From the NCBI RefSeq assembly GCF_041914405.1, contig NZ_JAYSDK010000016.1, forward strand, positions 1-64,000: a DNA stretch of 64,000 nucleotides, in the 5' to 3' direction. Origin of the DNA: Zoogloea sp041914405 (lineage in GTDB: Bacteria; Pseudomonadota; Gammaproteobacteria; Burkholderiales; Rhodocyclaceae). Below, piece by piece: positions 51,530 to 59,782 of this stretch. The notes beneath the pieces were generated by a model. That model saw only the letters and a program-made list of their open reading frames with translations, was not told the DNA's origin and made no database searches. Position numbers and translations under genes: made by a program. How positions within the stretch are numbered: position 1 is the first letter of the stretch; every line of letters starts with the position of its first letter.

Positions 51530-51580
51530 TGACGGCGGCCGGCGCTGTGTAGTCCTTTGTAGCCGGCTCCGCGCATCACC

Positions 51581-51621
51581 CGGGGGTGGTCAGGCAGTAA
51601 AATGCCTGACCACCCCCGTTT
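51581..51621 (+). terminator. Intrinsic terminator after lpdA
   Basis: A perfect 16-bp stem, CGGGGGTGGTCAGGCA with its complement (51581-51596 and 51603-51618), loop GTAAAA, then TTT. It closes the sucAB-lpdA unit. Confidence 0.85.
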
Positions 51622-51669
51622 CCATAAGTGGCGCGACCCTAGAGCGCCCAGACAACACCTGCCACGACG

Positions 51670-52788
51670 ATGCCCCATCGAATCCTCAAGGTTGCCGAGC
51701 ACGGCATGCTCGAAGCCTACGAAGCCACCCTCAAGGTCCGCGGCTTCAAGTCCGATCCCGCCCAGCGCGCCGCTGCCCAGCGCCTGCAAGGCCTGTACAC
51801 CGAACTCGTCGCCTTCAAGGCGGCCCGCAAGGGCACCCTCCGCAAGCTGCTGTCGCGGCCCAAGCAGCCGCGCAGCGTGTACTTCTGGGGTGGCGTAGGG
51901 CGCGGCAAGAGCTTCCTGATGGACTGCTTCTACGATTCGGTCCCGTACCAGCGCAAGCGTCGCGTGCATTTCCACGCCTTCATGCAGGAAGTGCAGAACG
52001 ACCTGAAGAACCTCAACAACGAAGCCGACCCGCTGCAGAAGGTCGCCGACCGCATCGCGCGCCAGACCCGCCTGCTGTGCTTCGACGAGTTCCACGTGTC
52101 CGACATCGCCGACGCGATGATCCTCGGCCGCCTGCTCGACGCGCTGTTCGCCCGCGGCACCATCTTCGTGATGACCTCCAACTACCCGCCGGACGGCCTG
52201 TACCCCAACGGCCTGCAGCGCATCAACTTCCTGCCGACCATCGACATGATCAAGCGCCGCTTCGACGTGGTCGAGGTGGATCACGGCACCGATTACCGGC
52301 TGCGTACGCTCGAGCAGATGGATGCCTTCCTGGTGCCTGCCGACGAAGCCGCCGACAAGCACCTGGCGGCGGATTTCGAGAAGATCGCCTGCACCAAGGG
52401 CAAGCCCGGCGAGATCGAGGTGCTGGAGCGCAAGCTGAAGGTTCAGCGCATCGCACCCGGCGTGATCTGGTTCGACTTCGACACCCTGTGCGGCGGCGCG
52501 CGCTCCCAGAACGACTACCTGGAAATCGCCCGCGAGTACCACACGCTGATCCTCTCGCGCGTACCGAAGATGAGCGCCGCGATGGCCTCCGAGGCGCGCC
52601 GCTTCACGTGGCTCATCGACGTGCTCTACGACCACAGGGTCAAGCTGCTGGTCAGCGCCGAGTGCCAGGCCTACGACCTCTACGTGGAAGGCCGCCAGGC
52701 CAACGAGTTCCACCGCACGGTCAGCCGCCTGATCGAGATGCGCTCCCGCGACTACCTCGCCGAAGCCCACCGGACCTCCGCAGTCTGA
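51670..52788 (+). CDS. zapE: Cell division protein ZapE (AFG1-like ATPase)
   Basis: ZapE is an ATPase linked to the Z-ring under low oxygen or stress, related to mitochondrial AFG1. The 372-residue protein has Walker A as GGVGRGKSFLMD, Walker B as LLCFDEFHVSDIADAMILGRL, then TSNYPPDGLYPNGLQRINFLPTIDMIK, and the conserved C-terminal FTWLIDVLYDHRVKLLVSAEC. It lies downstream of lpdA, past a terminator, as in many betaproteobacteria. Confidence 0.95.
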   Translation: MPHRILKVAEHGMLEAYEATLKVRGFKSDPAQRAAAQRLQGLYTELVAFKAARKGTLRKLLSRPKQPRSVYFWGGVGRGKSFLMDCFYDSVPYQRKRRVHFHAFMQEVQNDLKNLNNEADPLQKVADRIARQTRLLCFDEFHVSDIADAMILGRLLDALFARGTIFVMTSNYPPDGLYPNGLQRINFLPTIDMIKRRFDVVEVDHGTDYRLRTLEQMDAFLVPADEAADKHLAADFEKIACTKGKPGEIEVLERKLKVQRIAPGVIWFDFDTLCGGARSQNDYLEIAREYHTLILSRVPKMSAAMASEARRFTWLIDVLYDHRVKLLVSAECQAYDLYVEGRQANEFHRTVSRLIEMRSRDYLAEAHRTSAV

Positions 52789-52796
52789 AGCCCCAC

Positions 52797-53585
52797 ATGA
52801 AACGCCGCCAGGCCTGCCTCGCCCTTGCCTTGCTGGCCGTGCTCGCCACGGCCCGGGCGGAGCCGCGCCTGGAGATCGTCACGCTGCGCCACCGGCCCGC
52901 CGAACAGATCCTGCCGGCGCTGCGGCCGCTGGTGGAGGCTGGCGGGGCCTTGTCCAATATGGGCGACAAGTTGCTGTTGCGCGTCTCGCCGGCCAACCTC
53001 GCCGAACTGCGTGCCGCCATCGACGCGCTGGATACGCCGCTGCGCCGTCTCGTGGTGTCCGTGCGCCAGGACCGGGATGTGGCGGGGCAGGGTGGTGGCG
53101 CCGGCGTCAATGCTCGCCTGTCGCCCGGCAACAGCCGCGTGATCGTCGAGGCCGGGGCCGGCAGCACCCGCCGCAACGAACAGATCAGCCAGCAGGTTCA
53201 GGTGGTGGAAGGCGGAAGCGCGCTGATTCGCGTCGGCCAGTCCCTGCCCGTCGGCATGCGCGAGTGGCGCGCCGGCCCCAATGGCTGGCAGGCCGTGGAC
53301 AGCGTGCGCTTCCTGGACGTGGGCAGCGGCTTCATGGCCGCGCCGCAACTGATCGGCGAGCAGGTCAGCATCGACATCACGCCGGCCGTCGAGCAGCTCC
53401 GCCCTGACGGCAGTATCGAATCCTCCCGCCTGTCCACCCAGGTCCGCGGCCGCCTCGGCGAATGGATATCCCTCGGCGGCAGTCAAACCGACAGCCGCCG
53501 CTCCGACTACGGCACCGGCGGCGTCCGCCAGGGCGACAGTCAGAGCCGCGGCCAGGTCTGGCTGCGGGTCGACGCCCTCGACTGA
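52797..53585 (+). CDS. Orphan secretin-like exported protein
   Basis: The 262-residue protein has a signal peptide (MKRRQACLALALLAVLATARA, cleavage after residue 21), a secretin-type N domain (RLEIVTLRHRPAEQILPALRPLVEAGGALSNMGDKLLLRVSPANLAELRAAIDALD), then a region that resembles the second half of a secretin barrel (VVEGGSALIRVGQSLPVG, IGEQVSIDITPAVEQL, LSTQVRGRLGEWISLGGSQ). It is far shorter than true secretins (400 residues or more), and no type II, III or IV pilus secretion genes are near. It lies 9 bp after zapE and 24 bp before the helicase gene, probably in one transcript. Function unknown. Confidence 0.82.
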   Translation: MKRRQACLALALLAVLATARAEPRLEIVTLRHRPAEQILPALRPLVEAGGALSNMGDKLLLRVSPANLAELRAAIDALDTPLRRLVVSVRQDRDVAGQGGGAGVNARLSPGNSRVIVEAGAGSTRRNEQISQQVQVVEGGSALIRVGQSLPVGMREWRAGPNGWQAVDSVRFLDVGSGFMAAPQLIGEQVSIDITPAVEQLRPDGSIESSRLSTQVRGRLGEWISLGGSQTDSRRSDYGTGGVRQGDSQSRGQVWLRVDALD

Positions 53586-53608
53586 GCCGCCCCTTGCTTT
53601 TCAGTACC

Positions 53609-55564
53609 ATGAACGTCGAACAAGCCTTCGCGCCCGATGGCCCCCTGGCCAAGGCCATTCCCGGATTCGCGCCGCGCCGCCAGCAGATGGAGATGGCCGA
53701 GCACATCGCCTTCACGCTGAAGGAGAACCGCGTGCTCGTCGCCGAGGCCGGCACCGGCACCGGTAAGACCTACGCCTACCTGGTGCCGGCGCTGCTGAAC
53801 GGCGGCAAGGTAATCATCTCCACCGGCACCAAGACGCTGCAGGACCAACTCTTCAACCGCGACCTGCCGACCATCCGCGCTGCCCTCAAGGTGCCGGTCG
53901 CGGTGGCGCTGCTGAAGGGCCGCGCCAACTACGTGTGCCACTACCACCTGGCCCGCAACCTGGCCGACGCGCGCCTGCAGACCCCCGAGGACGCCACCCA
54001 CCTGCGCGCCATCGGGCGCTTCATGGAGATCAGCCAGACCGGCGACAAGGCCGAATGCCCCGAGGTGCCGGAAGACGCTGCCGCCTGGATGTTCGCCACC
54101 TCGTCGCGGGACAACTGCCTGGGCCAGGAATGCCCCAACATCAAGGAGTGCTTCGTCGCCGCGGCGCGCCGCAACGCGATGGACGCCGACGTGGTGGTGG
54201 TCAATCACCACCTGTTCTTCGCCGACGTGAGCCTGCGCGACGAAGGCATGGGTGAGCTGCTGCCGTCCTGCAACGCGGTGATCTTCGACGAAGCCCACCA
54301 GCTGCCGGAAACCGCCAGCCTGTTCTTCGGCGAGAGCGTGTCCACGTCCCAGCTGCTCGAACTGGCCCGGGACACCCGCTCCGAGACGGTGGCGGCCGCC
54401 CGCGACTGCCTGGACCTCATCGAAGCCACCCGCAAGCTCGAAAAAACCACCCGCGACCTGCGCCTGTCCGTGCAGGCCGAGAATGCCCGCTTCGGCTTTG
54501 CGCAGATGGAAGACAACAAGCCCTTCCACGAAGCGCTGGAAGCCCTCGGCGACGAGCTGGCCGCCTTCGGCGCCATCGTCGAGACCCAGGCCGAGCGCTC
54601 CGAAGGGCTGGCCAACTGCCTGCGCCGCACGCAGGAGCTGCAGGAGATCCTGGCCCGCTGGATCAAGCCCGAGAACACCGACTGGGTGCGCTGGGTGGAA
54701 GTCTTCAGCCAGGCCCTGTCCCTCAACGCCACGCCGCTGTCCATCGCCAGCATCTTCAAGCGCCAGATGGACGGCCACCCGCGGGCCTGGGTGTTCACGT
54801 CGGCCACGCTGGCGGTCGGCAAGGACTTCGGCCACTATTGCCGCGAGCTGGGCCTGCACTGGGTCGAGCCGCCGATCGAGACCGCCGTGTGGGGCAGCCC
54901 CTTCGACTATCCCGCCCAGGCCGTCCTCTACGCCCCCCAGGGCATGCCCGAGCCCAACAGCCCGGACTACCCGGACGCCGTCGCCAAGGTGGCCTTTCCG
55001 CTGATCCGCGCCGCCCAGGGGCGCACCTTCGTGCTGTGCACTTCGCTGAAGGCCATGCGGCGCATCCATGAACTAATCGGCGATTACCTGGAACGGGAAA
55101 AGCTCGACCTGCCGCTGCTGATCCAGGGCGAGGGCTCGCGCACCGAACTCCTCGACCGCTTCCGCCGCCTCGGCAACGCCATCCTGGTGGCCAGCCAGAG
55201 CTTCTGGGAAGGCGTGGACGTGCCCGGTGACGCGCTGTCGGTGGTCGTTATCGACAAGCTGCCATTCGCCCCGCCGGACGACCCGGTGCTCGCTGCGCGC
55301 ATCGAGCACATGCAGAAATCCGGTCGCAGCCCCTTCATGGAATACCAGCTGCCGCGCGCCGTCATCAACGTGAAGCAGGGTGCCGGCCGCCTGATCCGCA
55401 CCGAACGCGACAAGGGCGTCCTCGCCATCTGCGACCCCCGCATGCTCACCAAGCCCTATGGCAAGCGCGTTTGGCAGAGCCTGCCGCCGATGACCCGCTC
55501 GAAGGTCGAGGCGGAAGTCGTCGCCTTCCTCGAAGACCTGCCACCGCCAGCCAGCGGGCGCTGA
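53609..55564 (+). CDS. DinG/YoaA-type ATP-dependent helicase
   Basis: The 651-residue protein is an XPD-like superfamily 2 DNA helicase. It has Walker A in AEAGTGTGKTYAYL (GTGTGKT, residues 48-54), the iron-sulfur cysteines Cys110, Cys170, Cys175 and Cys181 (ANYVCHYHL, DNCLGQECPNIKECF), and the DEAH box at 227-230. The C-terminal helicase motifs include SFWEGVDVPGDALSVVVIDKLPF and QGAGRLIRTERDKG. Length and lack of an exonuclease domain fit YoaA/DinG, which resolve DNA damage and R-loop structures. The start is the ATG at 53609 (MNVEQAFAPDGPLAKAIPGF). Confidence 0.93.
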   Translation: MNVEQAFAPDGPLAKAIPGFAPRRQQMEMAEHIAFTLKENRVLVAEAGTGTGKTYAYLVPALLNGGKVIISTGTKTLQDQLFNRDLPTIRAALKVPVAVALLKGRANYVCHYHLARNLADARLQTPEDATHLRAIGRFMEISQTGDKAECPEVPEDAAAWMFATSSRDNCLGQECPNIKECFVAAARRNAMDADVVVVNHHLFFADVSLRDEGMGELLPSCNAVIFDEAHQLPETASLFFGESVSTSQLLELARDTRSETVAAARDCLDLIEATRKLEKTTRDLRLSVQAENARFGFAQMEDNKPFHEALEALGDELAAFGAIVETQAERSEGLANCLRRTQELQEILARWIKPENTDWVRWVEVFSQALSLNATPLSIASIFKRQMDGHPRAWVFTSATLAVGKDFGHYCRELGLHWVEPPIETAVWGSPFDYPAQAVLYAPQGMPEPNSPDYPDAVAKVAFPLIRAAQGRTFVLCTSLKAMRRIHELIGDYLEREKLDLPLLIQGEGSRTELLDRFRRLGNAILVASQSFWEGVDVPGDALSVVVIDKLPFAPPDDPVLAARIEHMQKSGRSPFMEYQLPRAVINVKQGAGRLIRTERDKGVLAICDPRMLTKPYGKRVWQSLPPMTRSKVEAEVVAFLEDLPPPASGR

Positions 55565-55599
55565 GATCTCGCCAGGGCGTCCGCTAGAACGGTAGATGC

Positions 55600-55860
55600 C
55601 GAAGCACTTTTCGATGAAATTTGCCGAAAAACGGAATTCAATCATCCGTTGATGGATGAACTCCTTCCAGTTTTGCGACCGCAAAACTGAAAATTTCGAC
55701 GTTTTCATCGAATCTTCGGGCGAGTCCGTCGAATTTCGGAGGGCCGGATTCGAAGTTTCGGTGAATGAGCTCGAAATTTCGATGTCCGAGTCCGAGTATT
55801 CGAGCTCAGAGGTCGAAGTTTCGATGAAATAGTCCGAAACTTCGGCCTCTGAGCTCGAAG
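55600..55860. repeat. Repeat-rich spacer with a 25-bp inverted repeat, upstream of mcrB
   Basis: The ~480 bp between the helicase and mcrB hold no gene but are full of short repeats built on TCGAA and TTTCG. The main element is an inverted repeat: arms of 25 nt at 55799-55823 and 55835-55859, with one G-T pair only, around an 11-nt loop. A 12-nt direct repeat TTTCGATGAAAT occurs at 55609-55620 and 55819-55830. An 18-nt unit GAGCTCGAAATTTCGATG (55767-55784) recurs as GAGGTCGAAGTTTCGATG (55809-55826). A smaller hairpin CAGTTTTGC/GCAAAACTG lies at 55668-55689 and another, TCATCC/GGATGA, at 55642-55659. The big hairpin may end helicase transcription or be a mobile-repeat remnant. Confidence 0.8.
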
Positions 55861-56044
55861 AGTGGAAGGCTTCTTTCCGTTTTTCCTGTATCGCGCCCCA
55901 GTCCCGATGGCGAGCCCTTCTTGTCCCGGTGTAACCTACCTGCCTTTCCCCGGCGAATACTCTGGCATAGCATCCGCGCCTGCCTCGGGGCTGTTGCGCT
56001 GTGGTGTTTCGCCGTCACGGCTACTGCAAAATCAGAAAGAGTCA

Positions 56045-57877
56045 ATGCGGGATCAACACCTATGTGACCGTGCGCGCGAGTTCTTCGCGCGTCTTGCAAA
56101 CGACAAAGCCCGGGCGTGGGCGCATGGTGTAATCAATGCGATTCGCGCGACATACCCGGCAATCGACGTATGGGCGACCGGCGGGCTTGACCAGTATGTT
56201 GATATACGCATCGGAAAACGAGGGCGTAAGGCTTTAAGAGGAGCACCAGTTCTTTATTTATGGATCGAAACGAACAGTAAATGGCCTCGATTGTGGGTGC
56301 ACGAGGACATTCGCCAAGGGGTTATGCCACATCCGCTAACTCATACTGATGCCCCTGCTGAGAACGATGTAAGGCAATGGTTGATCAAGCATGCCGATCA
56401 GTTTAGCTCTCGCTTGAGGGACTTCAGCGGAGGGGGACTCGACCCTGTTAGCTATCAGAACAATACAGGCGCCAAAGCGCAAGGCGAAACCGAGGAGGTC
56501 AATATCGTGGAGCAGCCTCTTTTTTCCGCAAATCCTGTGTTGAATCAAATTCTCTTTGGCCCTCCGGGAACCGGGAAAACTTTTAGCACAATTGAGCAGG
56601 CCTTAAGTATTCTGGATCCTCAGCTACCTATAGATGCCATTGGTCGAACGGATTTAAAGAAAACCTTTGATCATTACGTGGCACTTGGGCAAATCGTTTT
56701 CACAACCTTCCATCAAAGTTTCAGTTACGAGGATTTCGTTGAGGGCTTGCGGGCCGTCAGTGCCGAAGGAGAGCTGGAATATGTGGTTGAGGCCGGTGTA
56801 TTCAAGCGTTTGTGCGAACGTGCAAGCGCAGGCTTAGTCGCCGACGAGGATCCGTTCGATGCAGCGCTCGCTCTTCTGCAAGCGCAACTGGAGCAAGCTG
56901 GCGGCGTGCTTGAGATGAAGACGCCCTCGGGGAAGAAATTCAAAGTAACCTATGAAGGGGGAGCTACCTTCGGTTTTGTGCCAGATAGTAGTCAAGGTGA
57001 TGGGGGCGAGAACCATTCCAAATATCGAGCTAACATGACCTACGTACGAAAGCTATTTTCCGGCGCGGACGCCAAGGGCATGTATAACATTTCTTACGTG
57101 CGGGGAATGCTGAACTACTTGAGGGAAAAGTGCGGCCTGCCTGCTACTCCTCCGGTAATCACATCAAACCAACCAAAGAAGCCGTTTATTCTCATCATCG
57201 ACGAGATTAATCGAGGGAATGTATCTCGAATTTTTGGTGAGTTGATTACCCTGATTGAGCCGTCGAAGCGGGCTGGCCAACCCGAGGCGCTTGAAGTGAC
57301 ACTACCCTACTCAAAGGAGGCATTCAGTGTGCCGGATAATGTGTTCATTATCGGCACGATGAACACCGCGGATCGTTCTCTGTCTGGGCTTGATATTGCG
57401 CTGCGGAGGCGGTTCGAGTTTGTCGAGATGTCACCACAGCCGGAGCTTCTGAGCGACCTGGTCGTGGATGGCGTCAATATTGGCGAGTTGCTACAGGTGA
57501 TGAATGACCGTATTGAGGTTTTGCTAGATCGGGATCATTGCTTGGGGCATGCGTATTTTATAGAGCTTCGGAGTTTTTCTGTGCCTGAAGTCGCTGATTT
57601 AGCGAGGATCTTTCGTAATAAGATTTTTCCGCTTCTGCAAGAGTATTTCTTCGAAGACTGGGAGCGGATCGCGTGGGTACTGAATGATCACCGAAAGACA
57701 AACGAGAGTTGCCGGTTTCTGATCAGGCCCGCGAGCACCGTTGAAGAATTGTTCGGCCCTGACGTTTCTGTAGCGCCCCAAGGACTGAGATGGACAATAA
57801 ACCCGGAGGCCTTTAGCTCCATTCAAGCTTACGCCGAAATTATTGACGCGAGCGGCAGTGGAGCCGTGGGCGCGTGA
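56045..57877 (+). CDS. mcrB: McrB-type AAA+ GTPase of a modification-dependent restriction system
   Basis: McrB forms GTP-driven hexamers that recognise modified DNA and activate the McrC nuclease. From the ATG at 56045 (AAAGAG ahead) the protein has 610 residues. The motor shows Walker A GPPGTGKT (172-179), TFHQSFSYEDFVEGLR (221-236), Walker B FILIIDEINRGN (381-392) and the McrB signature MNTADRSL (439-446) followed by DIALRRRFEF. The N-terminal ~150 residues, with WATGGLDQYVDIRIGKRG and VLYLWIETNSKWPRLWVHEDIR, should bind DNA but I cannot assign them to a known recognition domain. A longer frame reaches 55862 without support. AT content is above that of flanking genes, suggesting transfer. 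Confidence 0.92.
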   Translation: MRDQHLCDRAREFFARLANDKARAWAHGVINAIRATYPAIDVWATGGLDQYVDIRIGKRGRKALRGAPVLYLWIETNSKWPRLWVHEDIRQGVMPHPLTHTDAPAENDVRQWLIKHADQFSSRLRDFSGGGLDPVSYQNNTGAKAQGETEEVNIVEQPLFSANPVLNQILFGPPGTGKTFSTIEQALSILDPQLPIDAIGRTDLKKTFDHYVALGQIVFTTFHQSFSYEDFVEGLRAVSAEGELEYVVEAGVFKRLCERASAGLVADEDPFDAALALLQAQLEQAGGVLEMKTPSGKKFKVTYEGGATFGFVPDSSQGDGGENHSKYRANMTYVRKLFSGADAKGMYNISYVRGMLNYLREKCGLPATPPVITSNQPKKPFILIIDEINRGNVSRIFGELITLIEPSKRAGQPEALEVTLPYSKEAFSVPDNVFIIGTMNTADRSLSGLDIALRRRFEFVEMSPQPELLSDLVVDGVNIGELLQVMNDRIEVLLDRDHCLGHAYFIELRSFSVPEVADLARIFRNKIFPLLQEYFFEDWERIAWVLNDHRKTNESCRFLIRPASTVEELFGPDVSVAPQGLRWTINPEAFSSIQAYAEIIDASGSGAVGA

Positions 57878-59157
57878 AGCCAGTTGTCACCGTCCGGGAG
57901 CATGCGCGACTGACTACCGTGATCGACGTCAAGCAATCTCTTGATCTGGCAACGGTGTCAAACAGTGCTTTCGATTGGCTTTGCCAGCTCAGTGCGGGTT
58001 TTCGCAAAGGTGGGGCGTCTCTGGTACAAGTCGAGGACAGGCGGTTTCTGCGTTTGGACAACTATGTGGGAACGCTGGAAACCCCTTGTGGCACCCGCTT
58101 GGAGATCCTGCCGAAACATGTCGAGGATGAAGGTGCTGCCATAAACAGTCGCGCGCTTCTGATTCGCATGATTTCTACTAGCCTTGACTTGCCTGCGCGG
58201 GAGGCCGGCGAGGCATCCTTGTCATTGTTTAGCTCACCCATTTCCGAATGGGTGATTGGCCAATTCTTGGTCGCTCTGGACCACCTTGTCAAAAGAGGGA
58301 TTCGCTCGGATTATCTTCGGGTGGAGGCCGCTGAACCCTATCTTCGAGGACAGCTAGATGGCGTACGCCAGATGCGCCAACCACCAGGGCGACAGCATAT
58401 TTTTCAAATTAGACATGACATCTTTGTGCCTGATCGTCCAGAGAATCGCTTGCTCAAAATCGCATTGGATTATGTGTGCAAGGCCGCTCAGACTCCGGCT
58501 AACTGGCGACTCGCTCATGAGCTCCGAAGTCTGTTGAAGGAAATTCCAGCCAGTCGAGATATTGCCGCTGACTTTAAAGCTTGGCGCCGCGATAGGCTGA
58601 TGGCCCATTACCACGCTATTCGCCCATGGTGCGAGTTGATTCTTTACCGGCACATGCCCCTTGCCGTCGCCGGTAAGTGGCGCGGGGTCAGCATGCTTTT
58701 TCCTATGGAGAAGCTTTTTGAGCGCTACGTGGCAGCAAGCCTGCGTAAAATTTTGCTGCCTGGTTCGAAGCTGATCCTGCAGGCGGCACGTCATGCTTTG
58801 TGCAAGCATTATGGATTGCCCATGTTCCAGTTGCGACCGGACATGTTGGTTGAGCACTCAGGCTCGCGTTGGATTCTTGATGCCAAGTGGAAGCGCTTGG
58901 ATGGCAGAGATAGGGATGGCAAATACGGTCTTGCTCAGTCCGATTTCTATCAATTGTTCGCCTATGGCATGAAATACTTGAATGGCGTTGGGGATATGGC
59001 CTTGGTTTATCCGCAGAACGGATATTTCCATGGAATTCCCGAGCCCTTTGAGTTCAGTGATGGATTAAGGCTGTGGGGTGTGGCTTTTGATCTTGAGTCG
59101 GGGCGCTTTTTGAACATTGAGCAAGCCGGTTTGCCTGTGGTGAGCAATGGGGGCTGA
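57874..59157 (+). CDS. mcrC: McrC-type PD-(D/E)xK endonuclease subunit
   Basis: McrC binds McrB, stimulates its GTPase and cuts DNA. It starts with GTG at 57874, overlapping the mcrB stop (GTGA), and has 427 residues. The N-terminal half is the McrB-contacting part (DNYVGTLETPCGTRLEILPKHV); the nuclease core has Asp323 in QLRPDMLV and Asp336-x-Lys338 in WILDAKWK, followed by QSDFYQLFAYGMKYL, the usual Gln-Tyr helix. All catalytic residues are intact. Composition is AT-rich like mcrB. No methyltransferase is adjacent, as expected for a type IV system. Confidence 0.93.
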   Translation: MKPVVTVREHARLTTVIDVKQSLDLATVSNSAFDWLCQLSAGFRKGGASLVQVEDRRFLRLDNYVGTLETPCGTRLEILPKHVEDEGAAINSRALLIRMISTSLDLPAREAGEASLSLFSSPISEWVIGQFLVALDHLVKRGIRSDYLRVEAAEPYLRGQLDGVRQMRQPPGRQHIFQIRHDIFVPDRPENRLLKIALDYVCKAAQTPANWRLAHELRSLLKEIPASRDIAADFKAWRRDRLMAHYHAIRPWCELILYRHMPLAVAGKWRGVSMLFPMEKLFERYVAASLRKILLPGSKLILQAARHALCKHYGLPMFQLRPDMLVEHSGSRWILDAKWKRLDGRDRDGKYGLAQSDFYQLFAYGMKYLNGVGDMALVYPQNGYFHGIPEPFEFSDGLRLWGVAFDLESGRFLNIEQAGLPVVSNGG

Positions 59158-59287
59158 GCGAGTACGGGATCTGCTTCTACTGTCCACTGTCTAGTAAAGT
59201 CCATTTTCCTAGGTGTTCCCAACAAGTCCGTTGGAGACAAGGCCTTGCTACAATCCCGCGCCTGTCAATCCGTTGGTGGCGCGGGTC

Positions 59288-59782
59288 ATGAAGGTATTCG
59301 GTTTCGCCGGCTGGTCCGGTTCGGGCAAGACCACGCTGATCGAGAAGATCATTCCGGAGATCACCGCCCGCGGTTTCCAGGTGTCGGTGATCAAGCATGC
59401 GCATCACGGTTTCGACATCGACAAGCCGGGCAAGGATTCCTGGCGCCACCGGGAGGCGGGGGCCAGCGAGATCCTGCTGGTGTCGGACGAGCGCTGGGTG
59501 TTGATGCACGAATTGCGCGGCGAGGCGGAACCCGATCTGAACGCCCAACTCCAACGCCTGTCGCCCTGCGACATCGTGCTGGTGGAAGGCTTCAAGGCGG
59601 TGCCGATACCCAAGATCGAGGTCTATCGCCCGGCCCACGGCCGTCCGCTGCAGTATCCCGACAATTCGTCCGTCGTCGCGATCGCCACCGACGCGGCACT
59701 CGATGCCCCCATGACCTGTCTGAATCTCAACGATGCGGCCGCCGTGGCCGATTTCATCCTCCACCATCAGGGGCTCCTATGA
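59288..59782 (+). CDS. mobB: Molybdopterin-guanine dinucleotide biosynthesis protein MobB
   Basis: MobB is a GTP-binding adaptor that helps MobA attach GMP to molybdopterin. The ATG at 59288 gives 164 residues beginning MKVFGFAGWSGSGKTTLIEKIIPEI with a Walker A loop (GWSGSGKT), followed by VSVIKHAHHGFDIDKPGKDSWRHREAGA and the DIVLVEGFKAVPIPKIEVYR motif. The TGA overlaps the moeA ATG. It starts the mobB-moeA-moaD-moaE cluster, right after the McrBC island. Confidence 0.95.
   Translation: MKVFGFAGWSGSGKTTLIEKIIPEITARGFQVSVIKHAHHGFDIDKPGKDSWRHREAGASEILLVSDERWVLMHELRGEAEPDLNAQLQRLSPCDIVLVEGFKAVPIPKIEVYRPAHGRPLQYPDNSSVVAIATDAALDAPMTCLNLNDAAAVADFILHHQGLL

Noticed and set aside
55600..55860. CRISPR array
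   Set aside because: Repeats are short, variable, in both orientations and not separated by regular unique spacers; no cas genes are present.
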